The notes under the pieces were generated by a model. That model made no database searches and was not told where the DNA came from. It was given only the letters and a program-made list of their open reading frames with translations. A stretch of 45,177 nucleotides of DNA from IMG/VR virus record IMGVR_UViG_3300025122_000032, positions 1 to 45,177 of that record, one strand, 5' to 3'. Origin of the DNA: a virus. Within the stretch, counting starts at the first letter, position 1, and every line of letters starts with the position of its first letter. The translations under genes were made by a program, and so were the position numbers. Shown piece by piece: positions 7,128 to 13,224 of the stretch.

Positions 7128-7149
7128 GGTGGGAGTTCCAGCTCCCACC
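7128..7149. other. GGTGGGAG/CTCCCACC hairpin
   Basis: A perfect 8-bp stem with a 6-base loop (TTCCAG on the plus strand) in the leader of the 7086 gene. It begins about 10 bp after the -10 box, so it would lie at the 5' end of this transcript. Confidence 0.5.
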
Positions 7150-7158
7150 TTTGCTATT

Positions 7159-7193
7159 ATTATAACATTTTAGCCTACGTTTTGCCAAGCTAA
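7159..7193 (-). promoter_or_regulatory. early promoter with 24-bp operator (third copy)
   Basis: TTGGCA (7183-7188), 18-bp spacer, TATAAT (7159-7164). TTAGC-N14-GCTAA (7170-7193, minus-strand sense) covers the -35 box and spacer, as at 8320-8343 and 11647-11670; here one extra base pair extends the inverted repeat on each side. Confidence 0.7.
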
Positions 7194-7570
7194 ACATTAC
7201 GGAAATAATGCCCACCCGATTCGCTGTAATCCATCATTATGTCACGGGCTGTGGCAGTCCAATCTATGTGGATATAGAAAGGTAAATCGTGAGGGATGTC
7301 ACCTGTTCCGTCCAGCATTTCTTGGACGAACTCCTCATCGCTCCTGTGTTCTCCCTCATATTGGAAATCGTCATGGATGTTCCATGCCAGCCCCAAATCC
7401 AGTGCGGCGACAAGTGCATCTTCTTCCATCCAGCCGAGAAGTTCAACGAGGTGATCACGCCCCATCATGGTTATCAGTTCTTTCACTTGGCTGTATTTCA
7501 TCGTTGATTCTCCCCTTCTGGTAGCTAAGGTTCTGGCTGACCCTTCTACTGTTCCGTAAAATTGTGACAT
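7190..7570 (-). CDS. two-part early protein, antirestriction-like tail
   Basis: A 126-residue protein from ATG 7570 (ribosome site GGAGAGA). The first 20 residues (SQFYGTVEGSARTLATRRG) are a short module seen at the start of many small phage proteins. The rest is a second unit beginning around MKYSQVKELITMMGRD. The end, DLPFYIHIDWTATARDIMMDYS, resembles the closing motif of ArdA-type antirestriction proteins, which mimic DNA. The many acidic residues fit that idea, but it remains an inference. Its stop overlaps the operator of the next promoter. Confidence 0.5.
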   Translation of the reverse strand: MSQFYGTVEGSARTLATRRGESTMKYSQVKELITMMGRDHLVELLGWMEEDALVAALDLGLAWNIHDDFQYEGEHRSDEEFVQEMLDGTGDIPHDLPFYIHIDWTATARDIMMDYSESGGHYFRNV

Positions 7571-7611
7571 TATTCTCTCCATACGATATTGATATTATGT
7601 TGATTCCTTAA

Positions 7612-7670
7612 CGGACTTGCCACCGTCATTCGGTCGCATTACCCCACCCATTTGGGTGGGTGACTCTGCG
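7612..7670 (-). ncRNA. structured RNA element, copy A
   Basis: Immediately downstream of a TAA stop (7671-7673). Read on the minus strand it has GCAGAG, a CACCCA/TGGGTG hairpin, TAATGC, an ACCG/CGGT hairpin, then GGCAAGTCCG. The same order with compensating stem changes occurs at 10142-10202. It precedes the 7570 gene by about 40 nt. No known riboswitch or ribozyme class fits well. Confidence 0.5.
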
Positions 7671-8042
7671 TTATTGGTTCTGCTTTGGAAGGGTGGTGGA
7701 TACTTTTTTGCTTAGTTCTCGCCGTAGCCGCATCATTTCATTGAACCGCAATTTCGATAAACTGTCCAAGCGATTGTTCTCATCTGTTAAGTCCAGAACC
7801 ATTTGTTGTGCTTCCTTGCCTATTTCTTCGAGGGCTTTCTTATCCCTTTCAAGTTCTACGATTCGATCCGCGTGGGCGAGAAACGCTTCTATCATCAAAG
7901 CCTTACGAGTGCGGTCATGTATTTCTGCGGTTGCCTTATCCATTTTGATTCTCCAATTCCTTTCAGACTTCATGTTATCCCCCTTCATGTGATTACGCAT
8001 GGCTACATCAGCCACGCTCGGAGTTGTATACAATTCTGACAT
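7671..8042 (-). CDS. coiled-coil early protein
   Basis: A 123-residue, strongly helical product from ATG 8042 (AAGGAGAGAATCAAA upstream). Residues about 35-115 are a near-continuous heptad pattern (LAHADRIVELERDKKALEEI). Residues about 98-110 include NEMMRLRRELSK, identical in protein and DNA (37 bp) to the C-terminus of the scaffold protein at 34.9 kb. A role linked to the scaffold or a shared partner is possible. No family recognised. Confidence 0.6.
   Translation of the reverse strand: MSELYTTPSVADVAMRNHMKGDNMKSERNWRIKMDKATAEIHDRTRKALMIEAFLAHADRIVELERDKKALEEIGKEAQQMVLDLTDENNRLDSLSKLRFNEMMRLRRELSKKVSTTLPKQNQ
7706..7742. repeat. 37-bp exact repeat, early copy
   Basis: Identical to 34915-34951. 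It codes NEMMRLRRELSK in the same frame in both genes. Confidence 0.9.
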
Positions 8043-8055
8043 TTTGATTCTCTCC

Positions 8056-8277
8056 TTATATTTCACTTGGGTGATTTTCATCCATGAATTGCTTTCTTTC
8101 CTTGGCAGAGTCGAAAGCATCGTGATAAACATCACAGTCAGGATATTCAGTATATTCCTTATAGTCGTCAGGGCTACCCTTGAAACAGTGGTAATCCACT
8201 TTGACATCATGGATTCCATGCAACCCGTTGATATCTGAAACTGTTGTTCGAAGCATATACTTGGGTGAAGATTTCAT
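8056..8277 (-). CDS. hypothetical early protein
   Basis: A 73-residue acidic protein (MKSSPKYMLRTTVSDINGLH, YTEYPDCDVYHDAFDSA) with a perfect ribosome site and a strong promoter 33-66 nt upstream. It is the first gene of its transcript. The alternating strands and the aromatic run suggest a small compact domain. No family recognised. Confidence 0.6.
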   Translation of the reverse strand: MKSSPKYMLRTTVSDINGLHGIHDVKVDYHCFKGSPDDYKEYTEYPDCDVYHDAFDSAKERKQFMDENHPSEI

Positions 8278-8309
8278 TTTGATTCTCTCCTTTTTTGTTA
8301 TATGTGTAT

Positions 8310-8343
8310 AGTATATCCTTTAGCCTTACAATTGTCAAGCTAA
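8310..8343 (-). promoter_or_regulatory. early promoter with 24-bp operator (second copy)
   Basis: TTGACA (8333-8338), 17-bp spacer, TATACT (8310-8315). The inverted repeat TTAGC-N14-GCTAA (8320-8343) overlaps the -35 box and most of the spacer. All but one of the 24 operator bases match the copy at 11647-11670, and the flanking AGGAT also matches. Confidence 0.8.
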
Positions 8344-8404
8344 TAGTACGGGGAAACAACAAAAAAAGGCTTTTTATTTTGTCAACCGTATCCCTAGATA
8401 AATA

Positions 8405-8426
8405 AAACCCCCAGATTAGGGGGTTT
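8405..8426 (-). terminator. intrinsic terminator of the 11.6-8.46 kb transcript
   Basis: AAACCCCC/GGGGGTTT stem (8 bp, 6-base loop) followed on the minus strand by TATTTAT. It lies 30 nt downstream of the 8456-8764 gene and just ahead of the next promoter, so it separates two transcription units. Confidence 0.8.
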
Positions 8427-8455
8427 GTGTCAACCAATCATAACCGAAGCGGTGA

Positions 8456-8764
8456 CTAGATATAGGGCAGATATGGATCACTGAATTGCTCCTTAATCTT
8501 CTGTGCCAGTTCCACAGCCGCTTCGTTCCTCATGTCGGTTTTCTGTTCTGCCAGCTTATCAACGAACAGCATGAACAACCGCATCATCGATTGCTGATGG
8601 GTGCGGTGTTGCTGACAGAGTTCAGCCGCTAAGTCTTCCTGTACGTCTTTGAAATGGTTGGTGAAGCTACAAAGGCTTCGAGCCAGATTATCAACTTCAC
8701 AACGGTTCTTGATGCGTTGGTCAAGTTGGTATCGATCCAGTTTGCTTGCTTGTGGCTTATTCAT
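8456..8764 (-). CDS. helical hypothetical protein
   Basis: A 102-residue, largely helical product (LARSLCSFTNHFKDVQEDLA, QSMMRLFMLFVDKLAEQK). ATG 8764 overlaps the upstream stop (ATGA-like) and has AAGGAGAGAATCA. It is the last gene before the terminator. No family recognised. Confidence 0.6.
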   Translation of the reverse strand: MNKPQASKLDRYQLDQRIKNRCEVDNLARSLCSFTNHFKDVQEDLAAELCQQHRTHQQSMMRLFMLFVDKLAEQKTDMRNEAAVELAQKIKEQFSDPYLPYI

Positions 8765-8988
8765 TGATTCTCTCCTTCGTAGATAAAAGTGTATTGCTCA
8801 TTCGGATCATTTGAAACAATGACAATCTTCTCCCAATAATCACCGCATACACGGTTTTGCATTATCGCCAATCTGAAGCCAGTTAGCGAGGGGTGTTCAC
8901 CTTTAGTGAAAGAACCAATTGACCGCATGGCACAGATGCAGTCGTATTTGGTTTGAGTGTTGAGTGGGGTTCCGTGGTAATCAAACAT
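8761..8988 (-). CDS. hypothetical early protein
   Basis: A 75-residue product from ATG 8988, MFDYHGTPLNTQTKYDCICA, with a compact alpha-beta appearance (WEKIVIVSNDPNEQYTFIYE). I prefer 8988 to the upstream start at 9009 because AAGGAGAGAATA precedes it at the right distance. It overlaps its neighbours by a few bases on both sides. Confidence 0.6.
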   Translation of the reverse strand: MFDYHGTPLNTQTKYDCICAMRSIGSFTKGEHPSLTGFRLAIMQNRVCGDYWEKIVIVSNDPNEQYTFIYEGENQ

Positions 8989-9298
8989 GATTATTCTCTC
9001 CTTCTTCAAACTCTTTTTCTAATTCTTGACCGTATCCTTCCAAGTCTCTTGCATGATAACCTAGGGTGTAGCACTTTTCGCCCATCCATGTGATGAACTG
9101 TGTCTTACTGCAAAAAAGCATGGGGCGTTTGGATACGAAGTCATTACTAGCAGATTCTCTATGCTTTAAAGCAATTCTATGCTTTAAAGCAATAGTTTCG
9201 GATAGCCTACTTATACACTCACCCATGTCTTCCAAGATCAAGTTCAACTGATTAACTTGCCCTATAAGGGTTACGAGGTCATTGTTTTTCTTGCTCAT
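8981..9298 (-). CDS. hypothetical protein with 18-bp tandem duplication
   Basis: A 105-residue product behind a good ribosome site. The N-terminal part is a short coiled coil (LVTLIGQVNQLNLILEDMGE). IALKHR appears twice in a row because 18 bp (9158-9175) are repeated exactly at 9176-9193, which suggests a recent slippage event. The rest (TQFITWMGEKCYTLGYHARD) is unrecognised. Confidence 0.55.
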   Translation of the reverse strand: MSKKNNDLVTLIGQVNQLNLILEDMGECISRLSETIALKHRIALKHRESASNDFVSKRPMLFCSKTQFITWMGEKCYTLGYHARDLEGYGQELEKEFEEGENNHV

Positions 9299-9327
9299 CG
9301 ATTCTCTCCTTTATAGATTAGGCTGAC

Positions 9328-9356
9328 CCAGCAAGGTTGCCGAGCCAGCAAGGTTG
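9328..9356. repeat. 12-bp direct repeat in intergenic space
   Basis: CCAGCAAGGTTG occurs at 9328-9339 and 9345-9356, directly after the stop of the DUF932 gene. On the RNA it can form a short GGCT/AGCC-closed hairpin. Confidence 0.5.
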
Positions 9357-10106
9357 TTAGCTTAACAGGCTCTTGATACCGAAGTGATCCTGTACGATTT
9401 CATCCAGCCTGAGTGTGGCTGGAGCGTTACGAAACACGTTGATGCGCTTCTGTTTCATCACTGAAGTGAAAGCATTGGTCAGCCTCCAGAGATTGCGTGG
9501 CTCATCGCCGAAATTATCCTTCGGTTCTTCCCATTCGTCATACACGGACATAATCTGATTGTTAGCTATGATGCCTCTCTTAGCGCACTGGATGATGAAT
9601 TTCGAGATGTCACGGTTCACCTTGAAATCTTTATACAGATCGGTGCGTTGCTTCAATTTGGCTTCAAAGGCTGGCAACTGACTGAATACCTCTGCCATCC
9701 CTGTCAGGGTTTCATCATAAGCATTTTTCGTATGCTTACGGGAGAACTTGTAGTCACCGCTAAACGAAAGGTTGTCACAGACAAACACGGCTTTGCCACA
9801 AACCAACCCTGCGGCAAAAACCTTATCATGCGAATTCCGTAACCCTGCAACGGGATTATAATCGTTGACCTCATCAATAGTAGATTCCAACTCGTACAAT
9901 CCGAAATACCTCATGTCCTCATGGCTCAGTGCATGAGCTTCGGTTTTGACCATGTACCCTGCCTTCTCTATCAGTTTCTCTGCTTCCGAAATCAGGACGC
10001 TGTGGTCAATAGGAAAATGGGTACGGCTTGGTTCGGGTGCTTGGGTTGCCAGCACTTCGTTCTTCTCTGCTCTGTAAGCGCCACAATGAAGCATTAAGTT
10101 TGCCAT
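9357..10106 (-). CDS. DUF932 family protein
   Basis: A 249-residue protein with the DUF932 hallmarks: NPVAGLRNSHDKVFAAGLVC (about 83-103), then VFVCDNLSFSGDY and RKHTKN. The family is common in plasmids and phages, and its biochemical role is unsettled. The centre (ELPAFE-type helices) and the C-terminal part (NLWRLTNAFTSVMKQ) also follow the family layout. ATG 10106 has AGGAGAGAATTA upstream. A structured RNA element (10142-10202) lies in its leader. Confidence 0.8.
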   Translation of the reverse strand: MANLMLHCGAYRAEKNEVLATQAPEPSRTHFPIDHSVLISEAEKLIEKAGYMVKTEAHALSHEDMRYFGLYELESTIDEVNDYNPVAGLRNSHDKVFAAGLVCGKAVFVCDNLSFSGDYKFSRKHTKNAYDETLTGMAEVFSQLPAFEAKLKQRTDLYKDFKVNRDISKFIIQCAKRGIIANNQIMSVYDEWEEPKDNFGDEPRNLWRLTNAFTSVMKQKRINVFRNAPATLRLDEIVQDHFGIKSLLS

Positions 10107-10141
10107 TTAATTCTCTCCTGTTATTTTGTTATCGTTATTAT

Positions 10142-10202
10142 CGGACTTGCCACCGACCATCGGTGCATTACGCCCACCCCCGAAAGGATGGGTGGCTCTG
10201 CG
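10142..10202 (-). ncRNA. structured RNA element, copy B
   Basis: Begins 1 nt after a TAA stop (10204-10206). Minus-strand order: GCAGAG, CCACCC/GGGTGG hairpin, TAATGC, ACCGA/TCGGT hairpin, GGCAAGTCCG. Loops and stem lengths differ from copy A (7612-7670), while stem pairing and the single-stranded blocks are kept. It ends about 35 nt before the DUF932 start codon. Confidence 0.5.
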
Positions 10203-10203
10203 C

Positions 10204-10542
10204 TTAGTTATCTCCTTCTTGGCGTTCCATGTAACGGTCAAGCATCTCGTATGCCATTGCCCGTAATGTGCCTTCAATGAAGCGAGAGAAAATACGCTTA
10301 TCATCATTATCTCCAAGATTGTAATCGAAGATTTCGTTGTCTCCCATATCCAAGCTGTTCATGGTATTTATCGTCATGTCATCAACAATGGAATCCCTCT
10401 GCCATAAAGAGGAAGGTTCACTAAGAGGTTCTTCATGTCCATAGGAATCTGCCCGTTCCTCTAGGGAGCATTTCATCTCGGCATTCATGGTTTCGAGTGC
10501 TTCAGCCTTGATAGTTTTGTGGATTTTGGCGTATAGAGTCAT
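10204..10542 (-). CDS. hypothetical acidic early protein
   Basis: A 112-residue product from ATG 10542, behind GGGGGGATAAATAAG. The start MTLYAKIHKTIKAEALETM is basic and helical. The middle is very acidic (DMGDNEIFDYNLGDNDDK), and FSRFIEGTLRAMAYEMLDRY is helical. DNA mimicry is possible but unproven. It starts at the stop of the upstream gene. Confidence 0.55.
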   Translation of the reverse strand: MTLYAKIHKTIKAEALETMNAEMKCSLEERADSYGHEEPLSEPSSLWQRDSIVDDMTINTMNSLDMGDNEIFDYNLGDNDDKRIFSRFIEGTLRAMAYEMLDRYMERQEGDN

Positions 10543-10543
10543 C

Positions 10544-10846
10544 TTATTTATCCCCCCTAAAGTCTTGGCTGATGACTTCAGCGTCATTGATATCTATTCC
10601 CAAGTCCTTGTGAGCAACTATCTTGCTAGCCACAAAGAAATCTCCAAAATGATGAGCCGCATAACCACAGATATAATGGCTTCGCCTTTCTTTCCAAAAC
10701 TCAACATTATCAGGATGGTCAGCATCGGGGAAGCCTTCTTTCTGATCTGCCATGCGCCATTCAACGGCTTCTTGCATATCTTTTGGCAAGGCGTTAAAAA
10801 CCTTGTCATCATCAACTTTAATTTTTAGGGTGACTTTCAATTCCAT
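10544..10846 (-). CDS. early protein with shared N-terminal module
   Basis: A 100-residue product. MELKVTLKIKVDDDKVFNAL parallels MKLTVTLEIEMTPDEMLKTL of the gene at 11123-11485, so the two share a module: a short strand plus a helix starting after a D-rich turn. The remainder (WKERRSHYICGYAAHHFGDF) is different and unrecognised. Confidence 0.6.
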   Translation of the reverse strand: MELKVTLKIKVDDDKVFNALPKDMQEAVEWRMADQKEGFPDADHPDNVEFWKERRSHYICGYAAHHFGDFFVASKIVAHKDLGIDINDAEVISQDFRGDK

Positions 10847-10847
10847 C

Positions 10848-11108
10848 TTAGTTTTTCTCCTTTAGTGTTGGGTATGTTGCGTCAATTTTGTCTTTGGCTG
10901 ATTCGAGCATTAAAAACTGTTTATTGATCAAAGATTTGTGCTGACTGACTGCGGTGGCTGATGCAAAGTTAAGCTCCTTTTTGTCAGCAATATCCACCAA
11001 CCTCTTTGCGAATTTGAATTGTTGGGTCTGTATCGCTTCCCGTAGGAGTTCCACTTCGTCTTTGCTGAATGTTACCGTGCTGTCTTCGTGTCCTTTGTAA
11101 AATGCCAT
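10848..11108 (-). CDS. helical hypothetical protein
   Basis: An 86-residue product, MAFYKGHEDSTVTFSKDEVE, mostly helical, with a lysine-rich middle. The ribosome site is AAGGAGAAAACTAAG. Close spacing with both neighbours puts it in the 11.6-8.46 kb operon. No family recognised. Confidence 0.6.
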   Translation of the reverse strand: MAFYKGHEDSTVTFSKDEVELLREAIQTQQFKFAKRLVDIADKKELNFASATAVSQHKSLINKQFLMLESAKDKIDATYPTLKEKN

Positions 11109-11122
11109 CTTAGTTTTCTCCT

Positions 11123-11485
11123 TTAGTGTGAAATTGCATCATCTAATCTGACATTGGTTATCTCAAATCGAGCATCATCAAAAGTAACTCTGCCACCAGT
11201 GAAGCGGGACAAATCGTACTCTAATAAACCGCAGGTCATCATCTTCTTCTCCATTCGTTCCTTTGCCTCAAATTCCCCTTCCCGTGCAATCCAAGTTGCC
11301 CTCATTTCGGAAAGGGTTTCTGCTAATTGCCTGCCAACCTTTTCATCTTGATTTGCGGATCCTTCAGCAAATTTAAGGAACATCTTGTTTTCCTTCTCAG
11401 CAATCCGTTCCTTGGCTTCGGGTGGAAGTGTTTTCAACATTTCATCGGGGGTCATTTCAATTTCTAGGGTGACTGTTAATTTCAT
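11123..11485 (-). CDS. early protein with shared N-terminal module
   Basis: A 120-residue product. The N-terminal 30 residues are similar to those of the 10544-10846 protein, suggesting an old duplication. The middle is a charged helix (KMFLKFAEGSANQDEKVGRQ), and the end looks beta-rich (GGRVTFDDARFEITNVRLDD). Function unknown. Confidence 0.6.
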   Translation of the reverse strand: MKLTVTLEIEMTPDEMLKTLPPEAKERIAEKENKMFLKFAEGSANQDEKVGRQLAETLSEMRATWIAREGEFEAKERMEKKMMTCGLLEYDLSRFTGGRVTFDDARFEITNVRLDDAISH

Positions 11486-11486
11486 C

Positions 11487-11606
11487 TTAGTTTTCTCCTA
11501 GTGCTTCTCGGATTCGCTCAATATATTGTTGGTATTCAGTGGTTCGGGTGGAAGCCTTCTTTTGGGTGGTGAAGGCTTTAATGATTTGGGTGATTAACTT
11601 CTTCAT
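11487..11606 (-). CDS. 39-residue basic early protein
   Basis: Starts at ATG 11606, 11 nt after a perfect AAGGAG, and reads MKKLITQIIKAFTTQKKAST onward. It is the first gene after the main early promoter, with a predicted leader of about 25 nt, so it should be made early and in quantity. Its stop is 1 nt before the next ATG. Confidence 0.65.
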   Translation of the reverse strand: MKKLITQIIKAFTTQKKASTRTTEYQQYIERIREALGEN

Positions 11607-11636
11607 TTGATTCTCTCCTTTTTTGTTTATGCCTGT

Positions 11637-11670
11637 ATTGTATCCTTTAGCCTTACAAATGTCAAGCTAA
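11637..11670 (-). promoter_or_regulatory. main early promoter with 24-bp operator (first copy)
   Basis: TTGACA (11660-11665), 17-bp spacer, TACAAT (11637-11642). The operator TTAGC-N14-GCTAA occupies 11647-11670. It faces away from the plus-strand regulator gene at 11803, the arrangement of a repressor and its target promoter. Confidence 0.8.
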
Positions 11671-11802
11671 TAACGCAATTAAAGTAACTTTTTTTTGTAA
11701 CGGCTGGTTGCCAACATCGTTGCCATTAGTGATGGTACGATTTTTGTAGTGGACTCATTAATGTCTTTTTTTTTATCAATAAGTCCATTAAGGGGAGAAT
11801 CA
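11671..11802 (+). promoter_or_regulatory. divergent control region of the plus-strand regulator
   Basis: This stretch holds direct repeats of GTTGCCA (two copies between 11706 and 11726) and an inverted repeat TGGACTCATT/AATAAGTCCA (11750-11759 with 11778-11787, one mismatch) around a T8 run. A ribosome site AAGGGGAGAATCA ends it. I see no convincing -35/-10 pair for the rightward gene. Confidence 0.4.
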
Positions 11803-12144
11803 ATGATATCTATACAGGAACTAGCACGACGGCAAGGCGTATCCACCCAAACGCTGTATGCCAAAATAAAACGGGGAACACTGGAAGCTGAACAGGTGGA
11901 CGGCAAGTGGATGGTCAAGGAAGATGAAGTTGCCAATCAAGTTGCCAATACATTGGTAACGCAATTACAATCCGAGAACGAGTATCTACGGACAGAGCTT
12001 ACAGAGATGCGCACAATGCTAAAGGAATCGGAAAACAGGAAGGATATCCTACTGGCTCAGATGCACGAAAAGCTGGAGTTGATTACCGATCAGACGCAAC
12101 GGACAGGATGGTGGGATACGATCAAGCTGAGATTCAGACAATAG
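11803..12144 (+). CDS. helix-turn-helix/coiled-coil regulator, only plus-strand gene
   Basis: A 113-residue protein from ATG 11803 (AAGGGG upstream). Residues 1-40 (ISIQELARRQGVSTQTLYAK, then GTLEAEQVDGKWMV) form a MerR/excisionase-like helix-turn-helix. Residues about 50-95 are a coiled coil (LVTQLQSENEYLRTELTEMR), and the end is WWDTIKLRFRQ. The layout resembles small plasmid regulators that bind DNA as coiled-coil dimers. Its gene is divergent from the main early promoter and ends at a two-way terminator. It is the best candidate for binding the shared 24-bp operators, or the 13-bp iterons just downstream. Confidence 0.7.
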   Translation: MISIQELARRQGVSTQTLYAKIKRGTLEAEQVDGKWMVKEDEVANQVANTLVTQLQSENEYLRTELTEMRTMLKESENRKDILLAQMHEKLELITDQTQRTGWWDTIKLRFRQ

Positions 12145-12153
12145 AATAGAAAA

Positions 12154-12192
12154 GCCAATTTGAACAAGGCTATAAACCTCACTCAAATTGGC
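12154..12192. terminator. two-way terminator between convergent units
   Basis: A perfect 10-bp stem, GCCAATTTGA/TCAAATTGGC, with a 19-nt loop. Plus-strand tail: ATTTATT. Minus-strand tail: TTTTCTATT. It ends the plus-strand regulator gene and would also stop leftward RNA from 12404. Confidence 0.85.
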
Positions 12193-12271
12193 ATTTATTA
12201 ATCGTAGTTTAGACCAGTTTAGCCTGCGGGCAGAAGCTGATCAAACCTAACAGCGGGTTTTTTGTGGGCAG

Positions 12272-12305
12272 TTTTCACTGTACATTTTCACCGCTTTTTT
12301 TGACC
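12272..12305. repeat. three 13-bp iterons
   Basis: TTTTCACT (12272), TTTTCACC (12285) and TTTTGACC (12298) begin exactly 13 bp apart. Iterons of this kind bind replication or partition proteins, or a regulator, on one or staggered helix faces. Confidence 0.55.
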
Positions 12306-12410
12306 GTTTTTTCTAACATCCCACCTGTATAGGGAAGGATCATACAAATTAGAGGACTACCATTACGGCGAGGTCAAAACGCTAGGTAGCCACAGAGATA
12401 TAACACTTAG

Positions 12411-12439
12411 ATCCTATCACGAAAGGCGAATTGTGTCAA
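12411..12439 (-). promoter_or_regulatory. leftward promoter of the non-coding cassette
   Basis: TTGACA (12434-12439), 17-bp spacer, TAGGAT (12411-12416, 4 of 6 bases). It has no open reading frame downstream before the two-way terminator, and beyond that it would run antisense to the regulator gene. Confidence 0.5.
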
Positions 12440-12443
12440 CCAT

Positions 12444-12701
12444 TTACTCTAAATAATGTTCCAATCCAGCTTCAGCTTCAACCATGAACACCTTCACAAT
12501 TGCCCAACCTATGAAACCAACACATCCAGCCGATGCAAAATATTCAAACGGTAGTGCTTCGTTGACGATTTCCATCACGGCTGATCCAGCCGCCGTTGTA
12601 GTGACTGCGAGGGTTCCCGTGATGGCACTTTTGCGGTCCTTGTCGTGCGCTTCCTTTTCCAGTGGGTGCAGTTCGTTAAGATCGTCTTTAAGTCCAAGCA
12701 T
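12444..12701 (-). CDS. small membrane protein, holin candidate
   Basis: An 85-residue product with a charged N-terminus (LKDDLNELHPLEKEAHDKDR) and two hydrophobic segments (about 26-44, ITGTLAVTTTAAGSAVMEIV; about 56-73, SAGCVGFIGWAIVKVF). The topology fits a class II holin, which would let the endolysin reach the wall. It is the last gene of the long leftward late unit. The assignment is by topology only. Confidence 0.5.
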   Translation of the reverse strand: MLGLKDDLNELHPLEKEAHDKDRKSAITGTLAVTTTAAGSAVMEIVNEALPFEYFASAGCVGFIGWAIVKVFMVEAEAGLEHYLE

Positions 12702-12702
12702 C

Positions 12703-12882
12703 TCATTTTTTTATGGTTTCACTCAGGTTAGCGGTGATCCTATCGATTAGGGTTGATACTAGCTTTTCCTGTAACTCCTTTACGAACTTATCTAGGTCAA
12801 GGGTGTCCATGATTTTATCAGCCACATCACTGACAATTTCATCGGTGTTGATGCTTTTCAATATTCTATCTGTCCAACTCAA
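12703..12882 (-). CDS. 59-residue helical protein (TTG start)
   Basis: TTG 12882 follows GAGGTGACTTTT. The product SWTDRILKSINTDEIVSDVA continues as an amphipathic helix (LDLDKFVKELQEKLVSTLID). Its composition and the tight fit between its neighbours support it. No family recognised; it may assist the small membrane proteins next to it. Confidence 0.55.
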   Translation of the reverse strand: MSWTDRILKSINTDEIVSDVADKIMDTLDLDKFVKELQEKLVSTLIDRITANLSETIKK

Positions 12883-12886
12883 AAAG

Positions 12887-13207
12887 TCACCTCAATATAT
12901 TCAAAAAAAAAGTCAGTAGCACGGAACCAATCGCCGCCGATATAGCTACAATGAATTGCCATGACTTGGCAGATTGGCTCTGCATTTGTTTCAGTTCAGA
13001 TTCAAGGGAGGACAGCCGTTTCTCTAATGGCGGTTGACCGTTACCTACCACAACTTTTTTGATGGTGGCAACCTCTGTCTGGAGAACAGCTATCTCCCGC
13101 TTGACCTCGGTTTGGAGAACAGCTATCTCCCCTTTGATTTCATCAAGTATCTCGAACAATCTGTCTCTATCTTCATCTATGTGGTTGCGGTTCATTTTTT
13201 TTGCCAT
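12887..13207 (-). CDS. coiled-coil protein with C-terminal membrane anchor
   Basis: From ATG 13207 this is a 106-residue protein: a charged helix, a coiled coil with a repeated EIAVLQTEV unit (DNA repeat 13081-13098 and 13114-13131), then one C-terminal membrane segment (about 87-104, WQFIVAISAAIGSVLLTFFL). The layout is that of hemolysin XhlA-type phage proteins that work with holins. A TTG at 13228 would add seven residues; neither start has a clear ribosome site. Confidence 0.55.
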   Translation of the reverse strand: MAKKMNRNHIDEDRDRLFEILDEIKGEIAVLQTEVKREIAVLQTEVATIKKVVVGNGQPPLEKRLSSLESELKQMQSQSAKSWQFIVAISAAIGSVLLTFFLNILR

Positions 13208-13224
13208 TGTATGGAATCTCGTTA

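Larger units (their letters stand above)
12193..12443. other. non-coding cassette: iterons and leftward promoter
   Basis: There is no gene in these 251 bases. They hold three TTTTSACY repeats (12272-12305), an inverted GGTCAAAA at 12372-12379, an AAACC/GGTTT hairpin with a T run (12243-12263), and a promoter at 12411-12439. The longest minus-strand frames are 22 codons or less and lack ribosome sites. Transcription from the promoter to the terminator would give an RNA of about 255 nt. Confidence 0.6.

Noticed and set aside
7612-7670. Twister-sister ribozyme, suggested by the shared CAAGTCC stretch
   Set aside because: The other conserved strands of that ribozyme (ACCCGCAAGG and GGGCGCUCAUGGGU) are missing.
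8207-8437. Minus-strand 76-codon frame
   Set aside because: It covers the 8310-8343 promoter and the 8405-8426 terminator and has no ribosome site.
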